From positions 535,677-599,676 of the forward strand of contig CAKTUD010000001.1 of the NCBI GenBank assembly GCA_934617425.1: 64,000 nt of DNA, in the 5' to 3' direction. Of the stretch, positions 16,815 to 24,074 are shown piece after piece. A model generated the notes under the pieces. It worked only from the letters and a program-made list of their open reading frames with translations. It had not been told where the DNA came from and did no database searches. A program made the translations under genes and the position numbers. How positions within the stretch are numbered: the stretch's first letter is position 1; each line of letters begins with the position of its first letter. Source of the stretch: an uncultured Eggerthellaceae bacterium. Its GTDB lineage: Bacteria > Actinomycetota > Coriobacteriia > Coriobacteriales > Eggerthellaceae.

Positions 16815-18917
16815 ATGCTTCGATCAAAGGGACTAACCGATAAGGTGCTGCTTCTCGGTGTTGACGGCCTTGATCCGAAATTCACCCGCGTGATGGTGGA
16901 CGAAGGTCATATGCCCAATACCAAGAAGCTTATCGAGCGCGGTTCTGCCCGCCACGACCTCAAGCTTCTTGGCGGTGTGCCCACCATCACCCCGCCGATG
17001 TGGACCACGCTCGCGACGGGCGCGTATCCCATGACGCATGGCGTGGAGGACTTCAACATCACGCGTAAAGGGGAGCTCGAAGTCAACTTCGCCGGCATCT
17101 ACTCCACTAACGTCCACGCCGAGCCGTTGTGGAACGTTACGGCCGAGGCTGGAAAAAAGACGCTCGTTTGGCATTGGCCGGGCGGTGCATGGCCTCCGAC
17201 CAGCGATTCTGAGAATCTTTACGTCGTCGATGGCACTTCTCCAGGCGCTTTGGGCTTCAATTATGCTACGCGCGACATGGAAGGCGTCATCTTTGCAAGC
17301 GAAAACGCCACCAAGACCAAGTTTTATTATGGCGCCGCGCAGCGCACCGATGAGCTGACGGGCGATGACAAAGAAGTCAAGCGCTATAAATCAGCTTTCG
17401 TTACCCCTCCCACGCATCAAGAATATTGGGATGAACTTTGGGAAGAATTCAAGCAGAGCGTCGGCAGCTTCAACGGCTATGAGCCAAATCAGATGATGGA
17501 TATGCGTGTGAACGTTCTTATGAACGACCGCGCGCAGATGGACGATTTGCATAAATATCCCGGCAACCTCACGCTTTCCCAGATCGTTGAGCCCGAAGGC
17601 TGGGCAAACGCGCCCGAAGGTGCCAAGGAATTCACCTGGTTCCAAGCCATGGGTCATCTTCCCAAGCCGTGCTTGATTCTGAAAAATGCTGACGGCGTCT
17701 ACGATAGCATCGCCATTTACGCATCCAAGGAGGCCGCCGAGCCTATCCGCGTTGTCAAGAAAGACGAGTTCGTTACCAACATTCCCGATATTATGCCGCT
17801 GCCTACCGGCCAGATCGAAAACGTCGTTCGCAACATGCGCATCCTTGAGATTGCAGAAGATGGTTCGAGCTTGCGCGTTTGGTACTCATCTGCGTTCTCG
17901 GCGGACGACAAGCGCGTTTGGTGGCCGAGTTGGATCTTCGATGAGTGCGTTGGCAAGTTCGGTCCTCCGGTTCCCACGGGAATGATTTCCAACGATTACA
18001 AGATCATGCGCGATTGCAACACTGCTCAGTGGCACGTAGCTGGCAAATGGCAGGCCGACTGCATCAACTACATGATCGAGGAAAAAGGCGTCGAGGTAGT
18101 GTTCAGCCACTACCACCTGGTCGACCTTAGCGGACATACCTATATGAACGTGTTGAAGAACCGCTACGACAGCCGCTACACCGAGGATGAGATTTACCAG
18201 TTGGCTATTGGGACCTATGAGGCATGCGACGAATATCTGGGCGAGTTCATGCACCTGCTTGACGAAGGCTGGACGATTTTCCTGTTCTCCGACCATGGCC
18301 TGGTTTGCCGTAGCGGCGAGTTCGACCCGTTGATTGGCGACAACTACAACGTGAATGTGGGCGTGCTCAAGCACTTGGGCTACACCGTTATGAAGAAGGA
18401 TATCTACGGTCATGATACCGCCGATATCGATTGGGAGCATACGCGTGCCGTCCAGACGGGCTCCAATGCGATTTTCGTCAATCTGAAGGGGCGCGACCGC
18501 CATGGCATCGTCGATCCGGCCGACAAGTGGGAACTCGAGGAGCAGATCATTTCCGACCTGTACAGCTATCGCGATCCGTTCACCAATCATCGCGTGGTTG
18601 CGCTGGCGCTGCACAAGAAGGATGCCGTGCTGCTGGGATTGGGCGGCGACTACACTTCGGGCGACATCGTGTTTTTTGTCGACGAAGCTTATGTCTACGA
18701 TCATGGCGAGTCGCTTTCCACGGCTGAGGGCTATGCGAACACCTCTACCAGTCCGATATTCATCGCTGCTGGTCAAGGCGTGAAGGAAGGCTTCGAGATG
18801 AAGCTGTATCCGCGCGAGGTTGATGTTGCACCTACCGCGGCGGCCTTGTTGGGCGTGCGCTTCCCCGCCGAGTGCGAGGGTGCTCCGGCGTACACGATTC
18901 TCACGGAGCAGTTATAA
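16815..18917 (+). CDS. Alkaline phosphatase / nucleotide pyrophosphatase family protein, paralogue 3
   Basis: A 700-residue protein very similar to paralogue 2, sharing GVDGLD, TPPMWTTLATG (Thr59 predicted nucleophile), SHYHLVDLSGH, LFSDHG and YDHGES. It differs mainly in a stretch around residues 185-235. No signal peptide. RBS AGAAGGGAAGG precedes the ATG. Unlike paralogues 1 and 2 it has its own divergent TetR gene, suggesting separate control after the duplication. Confidence 0.8.
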   Translation: MLRSKGLTDKVLLLGVDGLDPKFTRVMVDEGHMPNTKKLIERGSARHDLKLLGGVPTITPPMWTTLATGAYPMTHGVEDFNITRKGELEVNFAGIYSTNVHAEPLWNVTAEAGKKTLVWHWPGGAWPPTSDSENLYVVDGTSPGALGFNYATRDMEGVIFASENATKTKFYYGAAQRTDELTGDDKEVKRYKSAFVTPPTHQEYWDELWEEFKQSVGSFNGYEPNQMMDMRVNVLMNDRAQMDDLHKYPGNLTLSQIVEPEGWANAPEGAKEFTWFQAMGHLPKPCLILKNADGVYDSIAIYASKEAAEPIRVVKKDEFVTNIPDIMPLPTGQIENVVRNMRILEIAEDGSSLRVWYSSAFSADDKRVWWPSWIFDECVGKFGPPVPTGMISNDYKIMRDCNTAQWHVAGKWQADCINYMIEEKGVEVVFSHYHLVDLSGHTYMNVLKNRYDSRYTEDEIYQLAIGTYEACDEYLGEFMHLLDEGWTIFLFSDHGLVCRSGEFDPLIGDNYNVNVGVLKHLGYTVMKKDIYGHDTADIDWEHTRAVQTGSNAIFVNLKGRDRHGIVDPADKWELEEQIISDLYSYRDPFTNHRVVALALHKKDAVLLGLGGDYTSGDIVFFVDEAYVYDHGESLSTAEGYANTSTSPIFIAAGQGVKEGFEMKLYPREVDVAPTAAALLGVRFPAECEGAPAYTILTEQL

Positions 18918-19002
18918 AACCGCAGGAAGGCTTTGCGTGCACGGGTAGCGCGTTTGTCAGCTCGATTTGGATGAGATGCTAAAACAAAAGCTTTTCGAAT
19001 TT

Positions 19003-19049
19003 GGTTGCGGCTTGATGGGGTTCTTCCTCATCGAGCCGCAACCTTTTTA
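19003..19049 (+). terminator. Terminator after phosphatase paralogue 3
   Basis: Fifteen-pair stem (19003-19017 with 19029-19043, one G-U pair) followed by TTTTTAT. Confidence 0.9.
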
Positions 19050-19132
19050 TAATGAAAACCAGCAGGGAGAATGCCGATGGGATGCGAAGCGCATAAATCG
19101 GCGTAGATTGCTTTAGGAAGATGAGGGTCCTT

Positions 19133-19879
19133 ATGGAAAAGCTTGAATTCGACGGGTTGCAGAATGCGCGCGATATTTCTTATGGAAACATTAAAGAGGG
19201 GCGGCTTATCCGTAGCGAAGCTCTGAGCGGCCTCTCTGATGCCGACGTGCAAAAACTGCAGAATATGAACCTAAAAGCCATCATCGATTTGCGTACTTCT
19301 GAGGAAGCGCAGATTCCCGACAGGGAGGTGCCCGGCGCAACGTACTACCACCTGCCCATTTTAAGCGGTAAGGCCCTGGGCGTTACGCGCGAAGAGGGAA
19401 CTACAGAGGAAATCGCAAGGGGTGCCGCGGCCAACCAAGGCATTCCCGATATGTGCGATACCTATAAGCAGTTCGTTTCCGAGGATACGCGCGAGTCGTG
19501 GACGAAGATATTCGATCTCTTCGCCGACACCGAGGAAGGTGCGATTCTTTGGCATTGCACCGCCGGCAAGGATCGTTGCGGTTTGGTCGCGGCCGCAATC
19601 GAGCATTGCCTCGGCATTTCCGATGAGCAGATAATGGGCGACTACATGCTCACCAACGAGCATCCGGTGATGCCCCCGCAATTGGCTGCCATCGAGCAGA
19701 TGCTCCCCGAAAGCCAGAAACAGGCGTTCAAAGACCTGTTCATTGCCAAGGAGGACTACCTGAATTCTGCGCTTGACGCCATGAACGAAAACTACGGTAG
19801 CTTCGACGGATTCCTCGAGCGTGTCTGCGGCGTTGATGACGCAAAGAAGGAACGTATTCGCGAGAACTATCTCAAGTAG
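19133..19879 (+). CDS. Tyrosine-phosphatase-like protein
   Basis: A 248-residue protein of the atypical tyrosine/dual-specificity phosphatase group (Y_phosphatase3 type). The P-loop C-x5-R is intact in HCTAGKDRCG, and an NARDISYG motif near the N-terminus and an IDLRTSEE segment are typical of the group. The start at 19133 is preferred over an in-frame ATG 12 nt upstream because GAGGGT sits at good distance from it. No signal peptide, so it should be cytoplasmic; such proteins may act on phosphotyrosine or on phosphoinositide-like small molecules. The gene stands alone between a terminator and a convergent two-component system. Confidence 0.8.
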   Translation: MEKLEFDGLQNARDISYGNIKEGRLIRSEALSGLSDADVQKLQNMNLKAIIDLRTSEEAQIPDREVPGATYYHLPILSGKALGVTREEGTTEEIARGAAANQGIPDMCDTYKQFVSEDTRESWTKIFDLFADTEEGAILWHCTAGKDRCGLVAAAIEHCLGISDEQIMGDYMLTNEHPVMPPQLAAIEQMLPESQKQAFKDLFIAKEDYLNSALDAMNENYGSFDGFLERVCGVDDAKKERIRENYLK

Positions 19880-19899
19880 CCAAAAACCGAGCGGGGCTT

Positions 19900-19934
19900 G
19901 ATCTTGGGCTGCGCGAACTGCGCACCCCAAGATC
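19900..19934. terminator. Hairpin between convergent phosphatase and kinase genes
   Basis: A 15-position stem with one mismatch (19900-19914 with 19920-19934). It has no close T-run on either side; position between convergent genes suggests a bidirectional terminator. Confidence 0.45.
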
Positions 19935-19996
19935 CTCCGTTAAGCAGCGATTATGTTGCGAGGGCCTGGTTCCGGAACTTCTCTGGGATTGGGCCC

Positions 19997-21142
19997 TCAG
20001 CGTTTGCGGGGGATGGTAATCGTGAAAGTCGATCCTTTGCCGAGTTCGCTCTCTACCATAATCGTCCCGTTATGCAAATCGACGATGCGCTTGCAAAGGG
20101 CTAGGCCCAGGCCGTTGCCTTCTTGCGTGTGCGAGGTGTCTCCTTGATAAAAGCGATCGAAGAGATGGACGCGCGTGCGTTCGTCCATGCCGCAGCCATC
20201 GTCGGAGATAGTGCATGCGATTTCGCGTTGGTCGGGATCGGTGAGCATCGTCCGTTCGATGAGATTCACGCGAACCTTGCCGCTGTCGGGCGAGAACTTG
20301 ATTGCGTTTTCTAGGATGTTCGTCCAAAGCTGGCTCAGGTAGTCGGCATTCCCCATCACGACGCATTCGGCCAGCGTAAAGTCGATAGATACGTTCTTTG
20401 CGGCTGCCTTCACGCCGACCACGGCGATACTGCGCCTTAGCCCCTCGGTGACGTTGACGCTCTCGATGTTTTGCAAGATGGACGTCGATTCCATACGCGA
20501 AAGGCTCAGGATGTCCTCGGAGAGATTGGAGAGGCGCTTCGATTCGTCGATAATGATGTCAAGATAGCAGCTGCGTTCTTCGGGCGTGAGATCGGGGTCG
20601 CGCAAAAGTTGGGCGAATCCACTGATTGAGGCGATGGGCGTGCGAAATTCGTGTGAGAAGTCGCTGATGAAGTTCGAGCGCATTATCTCGGTGCCGGCAA
20701 GTTCTTCGGCGGCGGTGTTAAACGATTTGGTGAACTGCCGTGCTTCGGCGATCTCGAATTTTTTGTTGGCCGGCATGCGCACCGAGAAATCGCCTTGCGC
20801 GAGTTCGCCCATGTACCAGGTCATGCTGCGTAAAGGCCTCACGATGGTGCGCTCGATCGCCACGGAAACCGCGATGGCGATGAAAAGCGAGAGCAGCGCG
20901 ATCATGCTCATGCTCGAGCGCGGCAAAACTAAAAAGGTTTCGTTTCTGACGGCGGAAAGCTCAAAGGGCTCGTCGCCTAAAAACGAAGCCGCTATCAGCA
21001 CGATCATGATGAACGCCTCAAGAACCAAGGTGAAAACGCCCACCATGATCATGCCGCGCACTTTTTTGGGGTAGGCGCTGCGTTTCGGCCCCGCGACGCC
21101 CGGGTTCGCGGGTATCGCCTGCTCGTAAGCGTGGTCGGTCAT
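19997..21142 (-). CDS. Two-component sensor histidine kinase
   Basis: A 381-residue membrane kinase. Two transmembrane helices (about residues 31-53 and 77-96) frame only about 20 extracellular residues, so it probably senses within or near the membrane. A HAMP-like linker follows, then HisKA with H164 in SHEFRTPI, an N-box (NILENAIKF), and the G-boxes DDGCGMD and GNGLGLAL of the ATPase domain. The gene begins directly after the response regulator stop, with no spacing, so the pair is co-translated. The target genes are unknown. Confidence 0.92.
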   Translation of the reverse strand: MTDHAYEQAIPANPGVAGPKRSAYPKKVRGMIMVGVFTLVLEAFIMIVLIAASFLGDEPFELSAVRNETFLVLPRSSMSMIALLSLFIAIAVSVAIERTIVRPLRSMTWYMGELAQGDFSVRMPANKKFEIAEARQFTKSFNTAAEELAGTEIMRSNFISDFSHEFRTPIASISGFAQLLRDPDLTPEERSCYLDIIIDESKRLSNLSEDILSLSRMESTSILQNIESVNVTEGLRRSIAVVGVKAAAKNVSIDFTLAECVVMGNADYLSQLWTNILENAIKFSPDSGKVRVNLIERTMLTDPDQREIACTISDDGCGMDERTRVHLFDRFYQGDTSHTQEGNGLGLALCKRIVDLHNGTIMVESELGKGSTFTITIPRKR

Positions 21143-21823
21143 CTATTCGCTCGCCTTCTCGACGGCGCGGTAGCCAAGCCCGCGGACGGTTTGTATCTCA
21201 AAATCTTCCCAATTGGCAAAATGGGTTCGTAGGCGATTGATGTGCACGTTCACGGTGCTCTCGGCGCTTTCGGTCTCCCAGCCCCATACGTCGTCGAGCA
21301 GCTGCGCACGGGTGAATGTTCGTCCCGGGTTCGAGAGAAGCTTGAACAGCAGCTGAAATTCTTTGGGAGGAAGCTCGATGCGCGTTTGCCCGCGCGTGAC
21401 GGAGTAGTCGTTTTCATCAAGAAGGGTGGCGCCTACGGTTATGCGGCTTTCGTCGAACACCTTGGCGCGGCGCAACAGGGCTTTTACACGCAAGACGAGT
21501 TCTTGCATGTCGGCGGGCTTGGTGAGGTAGTCATCGGCTCCGGCCAAGAACCCTGTTCTCTTATCCTGCTGCTCAAGACGTGCGGTAAGCATGAGAATAG
21601 GCTGATCGAAAGCGTTTTCGCGCATCTTTCGCACAAGCTCGAACCCATCGAGGCGCGGCATCATCACGTCGCTCACGATCAGATCGACATGCTTTTTCTG
21701 AAGAACCCCGTAGGCCTCTGCGCCATCTTGTGCGGAGATCACGTTGTACCCCGCGCGCCTCAGCACGGCGCAGATGAGTTTGTTGGAGTTTCGGTCGTCT
21801 TCTGCAACCAGGATGGTGACCAT
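21143..21823 (-). CDS. OmpR/PhoB-family response regulator
   Basis: A 226-residue regulator with a receiver domain (acidic pocket D9-D10, phospho-acceptor D52 in SDVMMP, conserved K102 in TKPAD) and a C-terminal winged helix of the OmpR/PhoB type (ELPPKEFQLLFKLLSNPGR and the VNVHINRLR recognition region). First gene of the pair with the histidine kinase. Confidence 0.92.
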   Translation of the reverse strand: MVTILVAEDDRNSNKLICAVLRRAGYNVISAQDGAEAYGVLQKKHVDLIVSDVMMPRLDGFELVRKMRENAFDQPILMLTARLEQQDKRTGFLAGADDYLTKPADMQELVLRVKALLRRAKVFDESRITVGATLLDENDYSVTRGQTRIELPPKEFQLLFKLLSNPGRTFTRAQLLDDVWGWETESAESTVNVHINRLRTHFANWEDFEIQTVRGLGYRAVEKASE

Positions 21824-21925
21824 GGCGGGCTCCTAATCTTGCGGGCGCTATTTGCCCATCGTGTGTTATGGCCTCAGTATAGCCTTGTTTATAAACGCAA
21901 GATAAATTCCCAGCTCAAAGGGGTG

Positions 21926-21964
21926 AAAATAAAAAGCCCCAACGGCGTGATTCGCCGTTGGGGC
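21926..21964 (-). terminator. Terminator of the 92-residue protein gene
   Basis: Perfect 12-pair stem GCCCCAACGGCG (21936-21947) with 21953-21964 around a 5-nt loop. On the minus strand the stem is followed by TTTTTATTTT, so it terminates the leftward gene at 22089-22367 and insulates the response regulator. Confidence 0.9.
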
Positions 21965-22088
21965 AAGGGGCGTCATTCCGGAAAAAGGGGAGGGATGCCG
22001 CCATCGCGGTTAAACCGCAATCGGATGCGAGCGAAGTGGGAGGGGCTCGCTTGGGTATGGCAGAACTTGGAGCTGCTCGGGACTCGAT

Positions 22089-22367
22089 TTATGCAGCGTA
22101 GCCCTTGCGGTTCATGGTCAGGGCAAGGTGCTGGAAGTGCTTCGAGAAGCCAAAGCCATCGAACTCGTGCTGCAGGGTCTTCACGCGGGCGGGCTCGGAT
22201 GCCTTCAGGGGACGACGGAAGGAGAGCTTCTTCATCGTGTTGGCTTTTTCGCCTTCAATGGCGGCAAGCTCCCAGCCAAGGGCCTCGAACGCGTCGGAGG
22301 TAACCGATGCGCTTGCGTTTGCGACGGTGACGGTTTTGTACTCGTAGGTGGTGTTCTCGGTAGTCAT
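22089..22367 (-). CDS. Small protein of unknown function
   Basis: A 92-residue protein. The opening YEYKTVTV and the GWELAAIE segment recall the small DUF4177-type proteins, but the match is weak. The middle is basic and the end contains FGFSKHFQHLAL. No signal or membrane segment. It has its own strong terminator and a AAAGGA site before the ATG, so it is a real, monocistronic gene, divergent from a TetR regulator that may control it. Confidence 0.7.
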   Translation of the reverse strand: MTTENTTYEYKTVTVANASASVTSDAFEALGWELAAIEGEKANTMKKLSFRRPLKASEPARVKTLQHEFDGFGFSKHFQHLALTMNRKGYAA

Positions 22368-22551
22368 GATGGGTTCCTTTCTATCTGTTCCGCGGCTTTT
22401 GCCGGGGTTTGCGTTTCCTTCAACGTGACTGCATTGTCCGACATTCGTATAAACCGTCCGTCAATGCTCGGTAAACGTCGCCGTTTATCAAATCGCGTTT
22501 GGGAAACGCTCGCGGCCTCATGTTTTTCGGGCCGTTTCCTTATGACGGTTA

Positions 22552-22602
22552 TATAATGTACCTAAGAAAGTAATCTATCAATAAGTAATAAACTGTTCTT
22601 AG
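22552..22602. promoter_or_regulatory. Promoter and operator candidate before the second TetR gene
   Basis: A TATAAT box at 22552-22557 (rightward) is followed by an inverted pair CTAAGAA (22562-22568) and TTCTTAG (22596-22602). The gap 22368-22645 is AT-rich and lies between divergent genes, as expected for TetR autoregulation. Confidence 0.4.
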
Positions 22603-22645
22603 TAAGATAACTAACTATTGGTAAATAAGATGTAAGGATAACTCT

Positions 22646-23173
22646 ATGGATATGCGTGTTGTAAAGACGAAAAAGGCTATTCGACGTGCACTTATAGAGC
22701 TAGCCGAAGAAAAGTCCCTCGATAAGATCACCGTGAAGGAATTGTGCGCGCAGGCGGAGATAAGCAAGCCAGCATTCTACTCGCACTACGGGAATCTTTA
22801 TGAAGTGGTGGAGGAGATTGAGAGCGAATCGGTTGCGCAAATGTGCAAGCGCATGGCCGAGCTTTCGCGCGGTGACATGTGCACCGAAGAATTCCTGCGC
22901 GATTTCGGGAAACAGGTTTACGAGAATCCTGTTCGCGGTGTTTTGCGCACCGAGGCGGAAAACGGGAGCCTTGGTAGAAAGTTCACGGCGGCGCTTGGCG
23001 AACAGCGCAAGCACGTCATGGTGGATGGTTCCCAGAGGAAAAACGCGCTGGCGATAGGGTTTGCTTTCGAGGGGCTGCTATCCCTTATGCAGCGTATCGA
23101 CTACGAGACTTACAAGCGCATAACTCCCGATCTTGCCGTGGTCATGCGCTCGACCATCAACGCTTTCGATTAA
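22646..23173 (+). CDS. TetR-family transcriptional regulator
   Basis: A 175-residue TetR-like regulator: an N-terminal helix-turn-helix (ITVKELCAQAEISKPAFYSHY) and a short C-terminal domain similar to the TetR_C subgroup with a compact ligand domain. Divergent from the 92-residue protein gene at 22089-22367, its likeliest target. Confidence 0.8.
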   Translation: MDMRVVKTKKAIRRALIELAEEKSLDKITVKELCAQAEISKPAFYSHYGNLYEVVEEIESESVAQMCKRMAELSRGDMCTEEFLRDFGKQVYENPVRGVLRTEAENGSLGRKFTAALGEQRKHVMVDGSQRKNALAIGFAFEGLLSLMQRIDYETYKRITPDLAVVMRSTINAFD

Positions 23174-23208
23174 TAGGCCGCAGGTCGCGTGCTTTGTTCG
23201 CAGTGCGC

Positions 23209-23247
23209 AAAAAAGGCCCAACCCTGGGAGAAAAAGAGGGTTGGGCC
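23209..23247 (-). terminator. Terminator of the thioredoxin-like gene
   Basis: Perfect 11-pair stem GGCCCAACCCT (23215-23225) with 23237-23247; on the minus strand it is followed by TTTTTT. It serves the leftward gene at 23314-23637. Confidence 0.88.
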
Positions 23248-23313
23248 GGGTAGGATCGTTCGTAGCGTCAAACACCGATGGGAAGCCGGCGAAGCGCCGT
23301 TTTGCAAAATCGG

Positions 23314-23637
23314 TTAGCCGATGATCTCGTCGATCTTCTCTTCGAATTCCTCGATCGGGTGATCGCCAGCAAGCTTGCCGACGAATTCGCCGTCGTTGAA
23401 GTAGAGAACCTGAGGCACGCCCTTCAGCGAGAAGCGCGAAATCATATTCGGCTCTTCCTCGACGTCTACCTCGTAGAAGCTGAATTTGCCAGCGTACTTC
23501 TCGTCTTCGGCGAGCTCTTCGATCTTGGGATGCACCTGCTGGCACACATGGCAAGATTGACGGCTGAAGATGACTAGGCAAGGTTCAGCGTCGTCGTAAA
23601 CGATTTCCTCAAAGCTTGGTCCATCAAGTTTCTTCAT
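23314..23637 (-). CDS. Thioredoxin-family protein with CHVC active site
   Basis: A 107-residue single-domain thioredoxin fold. The redox pair is C29-H-V-C32 instead of the classical CGPC, and the cis-proline segment GVPQVLYF is present. An additional cysteine lies at residue 20. No signal peptide, so cytoplasmic. The start at 23637 is chosen for the GGAGAGG site before it; an upstream in-frame start exists at 23682. Likely a thiol-disulfide reductase of altered redox potential (inference). A TTGACA box on the minus strand (23713-23708) may belong to its promoter. Confidence 0.85.
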   Translation of the reverse strand: MKKLDGPSFEEIVYDDAEPCLVIFSRQSCHVCQQVHPKIEELAEDEKYAGKFSFYEVDVEEEPNMISRFSLKGVPQVLYFNDGEFVGKLAGDHPIEEFEEKIDEIIG

Positions 23638-24074
23638 AATGTCGACCTCTCCTCGAATGTGTGTAAAGCTCAACGTCACCATAATATCAATGAAATACTG
23701 ATATGTCTGTCAAATTATGATTGATGCCGGCCTACGATGATTAGCCAACGGTTTGAAACGGGCGCCGGCCAACCAAGTGCTTTTTATTGTGGATGCTTCT
23801 GTGCATGGGCGCTGTTGCATACGCTACATGTCCGTCCGCTTTTTTGCCGTGAAAACGAATTTCGCGAATCCCGCCTTATGCGGCTGGCGCCCAAATCCTT
23901 TCTCTTCGCGGCGAGCGTTTGCGCATATCTTCTGGCGCTAACCTGTCATGCAGACGCCCACTGCTCGTCGTTTGCCGTATCCATGTAGTTGGAAAGCCGC
24001 GTCCCTTAAGCGGTGCGTTTCTTCTATAATTCTGAATTTATCCGGCGAAACCAAAGCATCGAGGAGGTGCATGC
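23638..24074. promoter_or_regulatory. 437-nt gap between divergent thioredoxin and biotin-enzyme operons
   Basis: I see no convincing gene. The short open frames at 23737-23988 lack family resemblance and good ribosome sites. The left end should carry the thioredoxin promoter (TTGACA on the minus strand at 23713-23708). A TATAAT at 24025-24030 is the best -10 candidate for the rightward operon; its -35 is poor. Confidence 0.45.

Noticed and set aside
23737..23988. 83-codon open frame in the gap before the biotin-enzyme operon
   Set aside because: No ribosome site, no family resemblance, no conserved composition.
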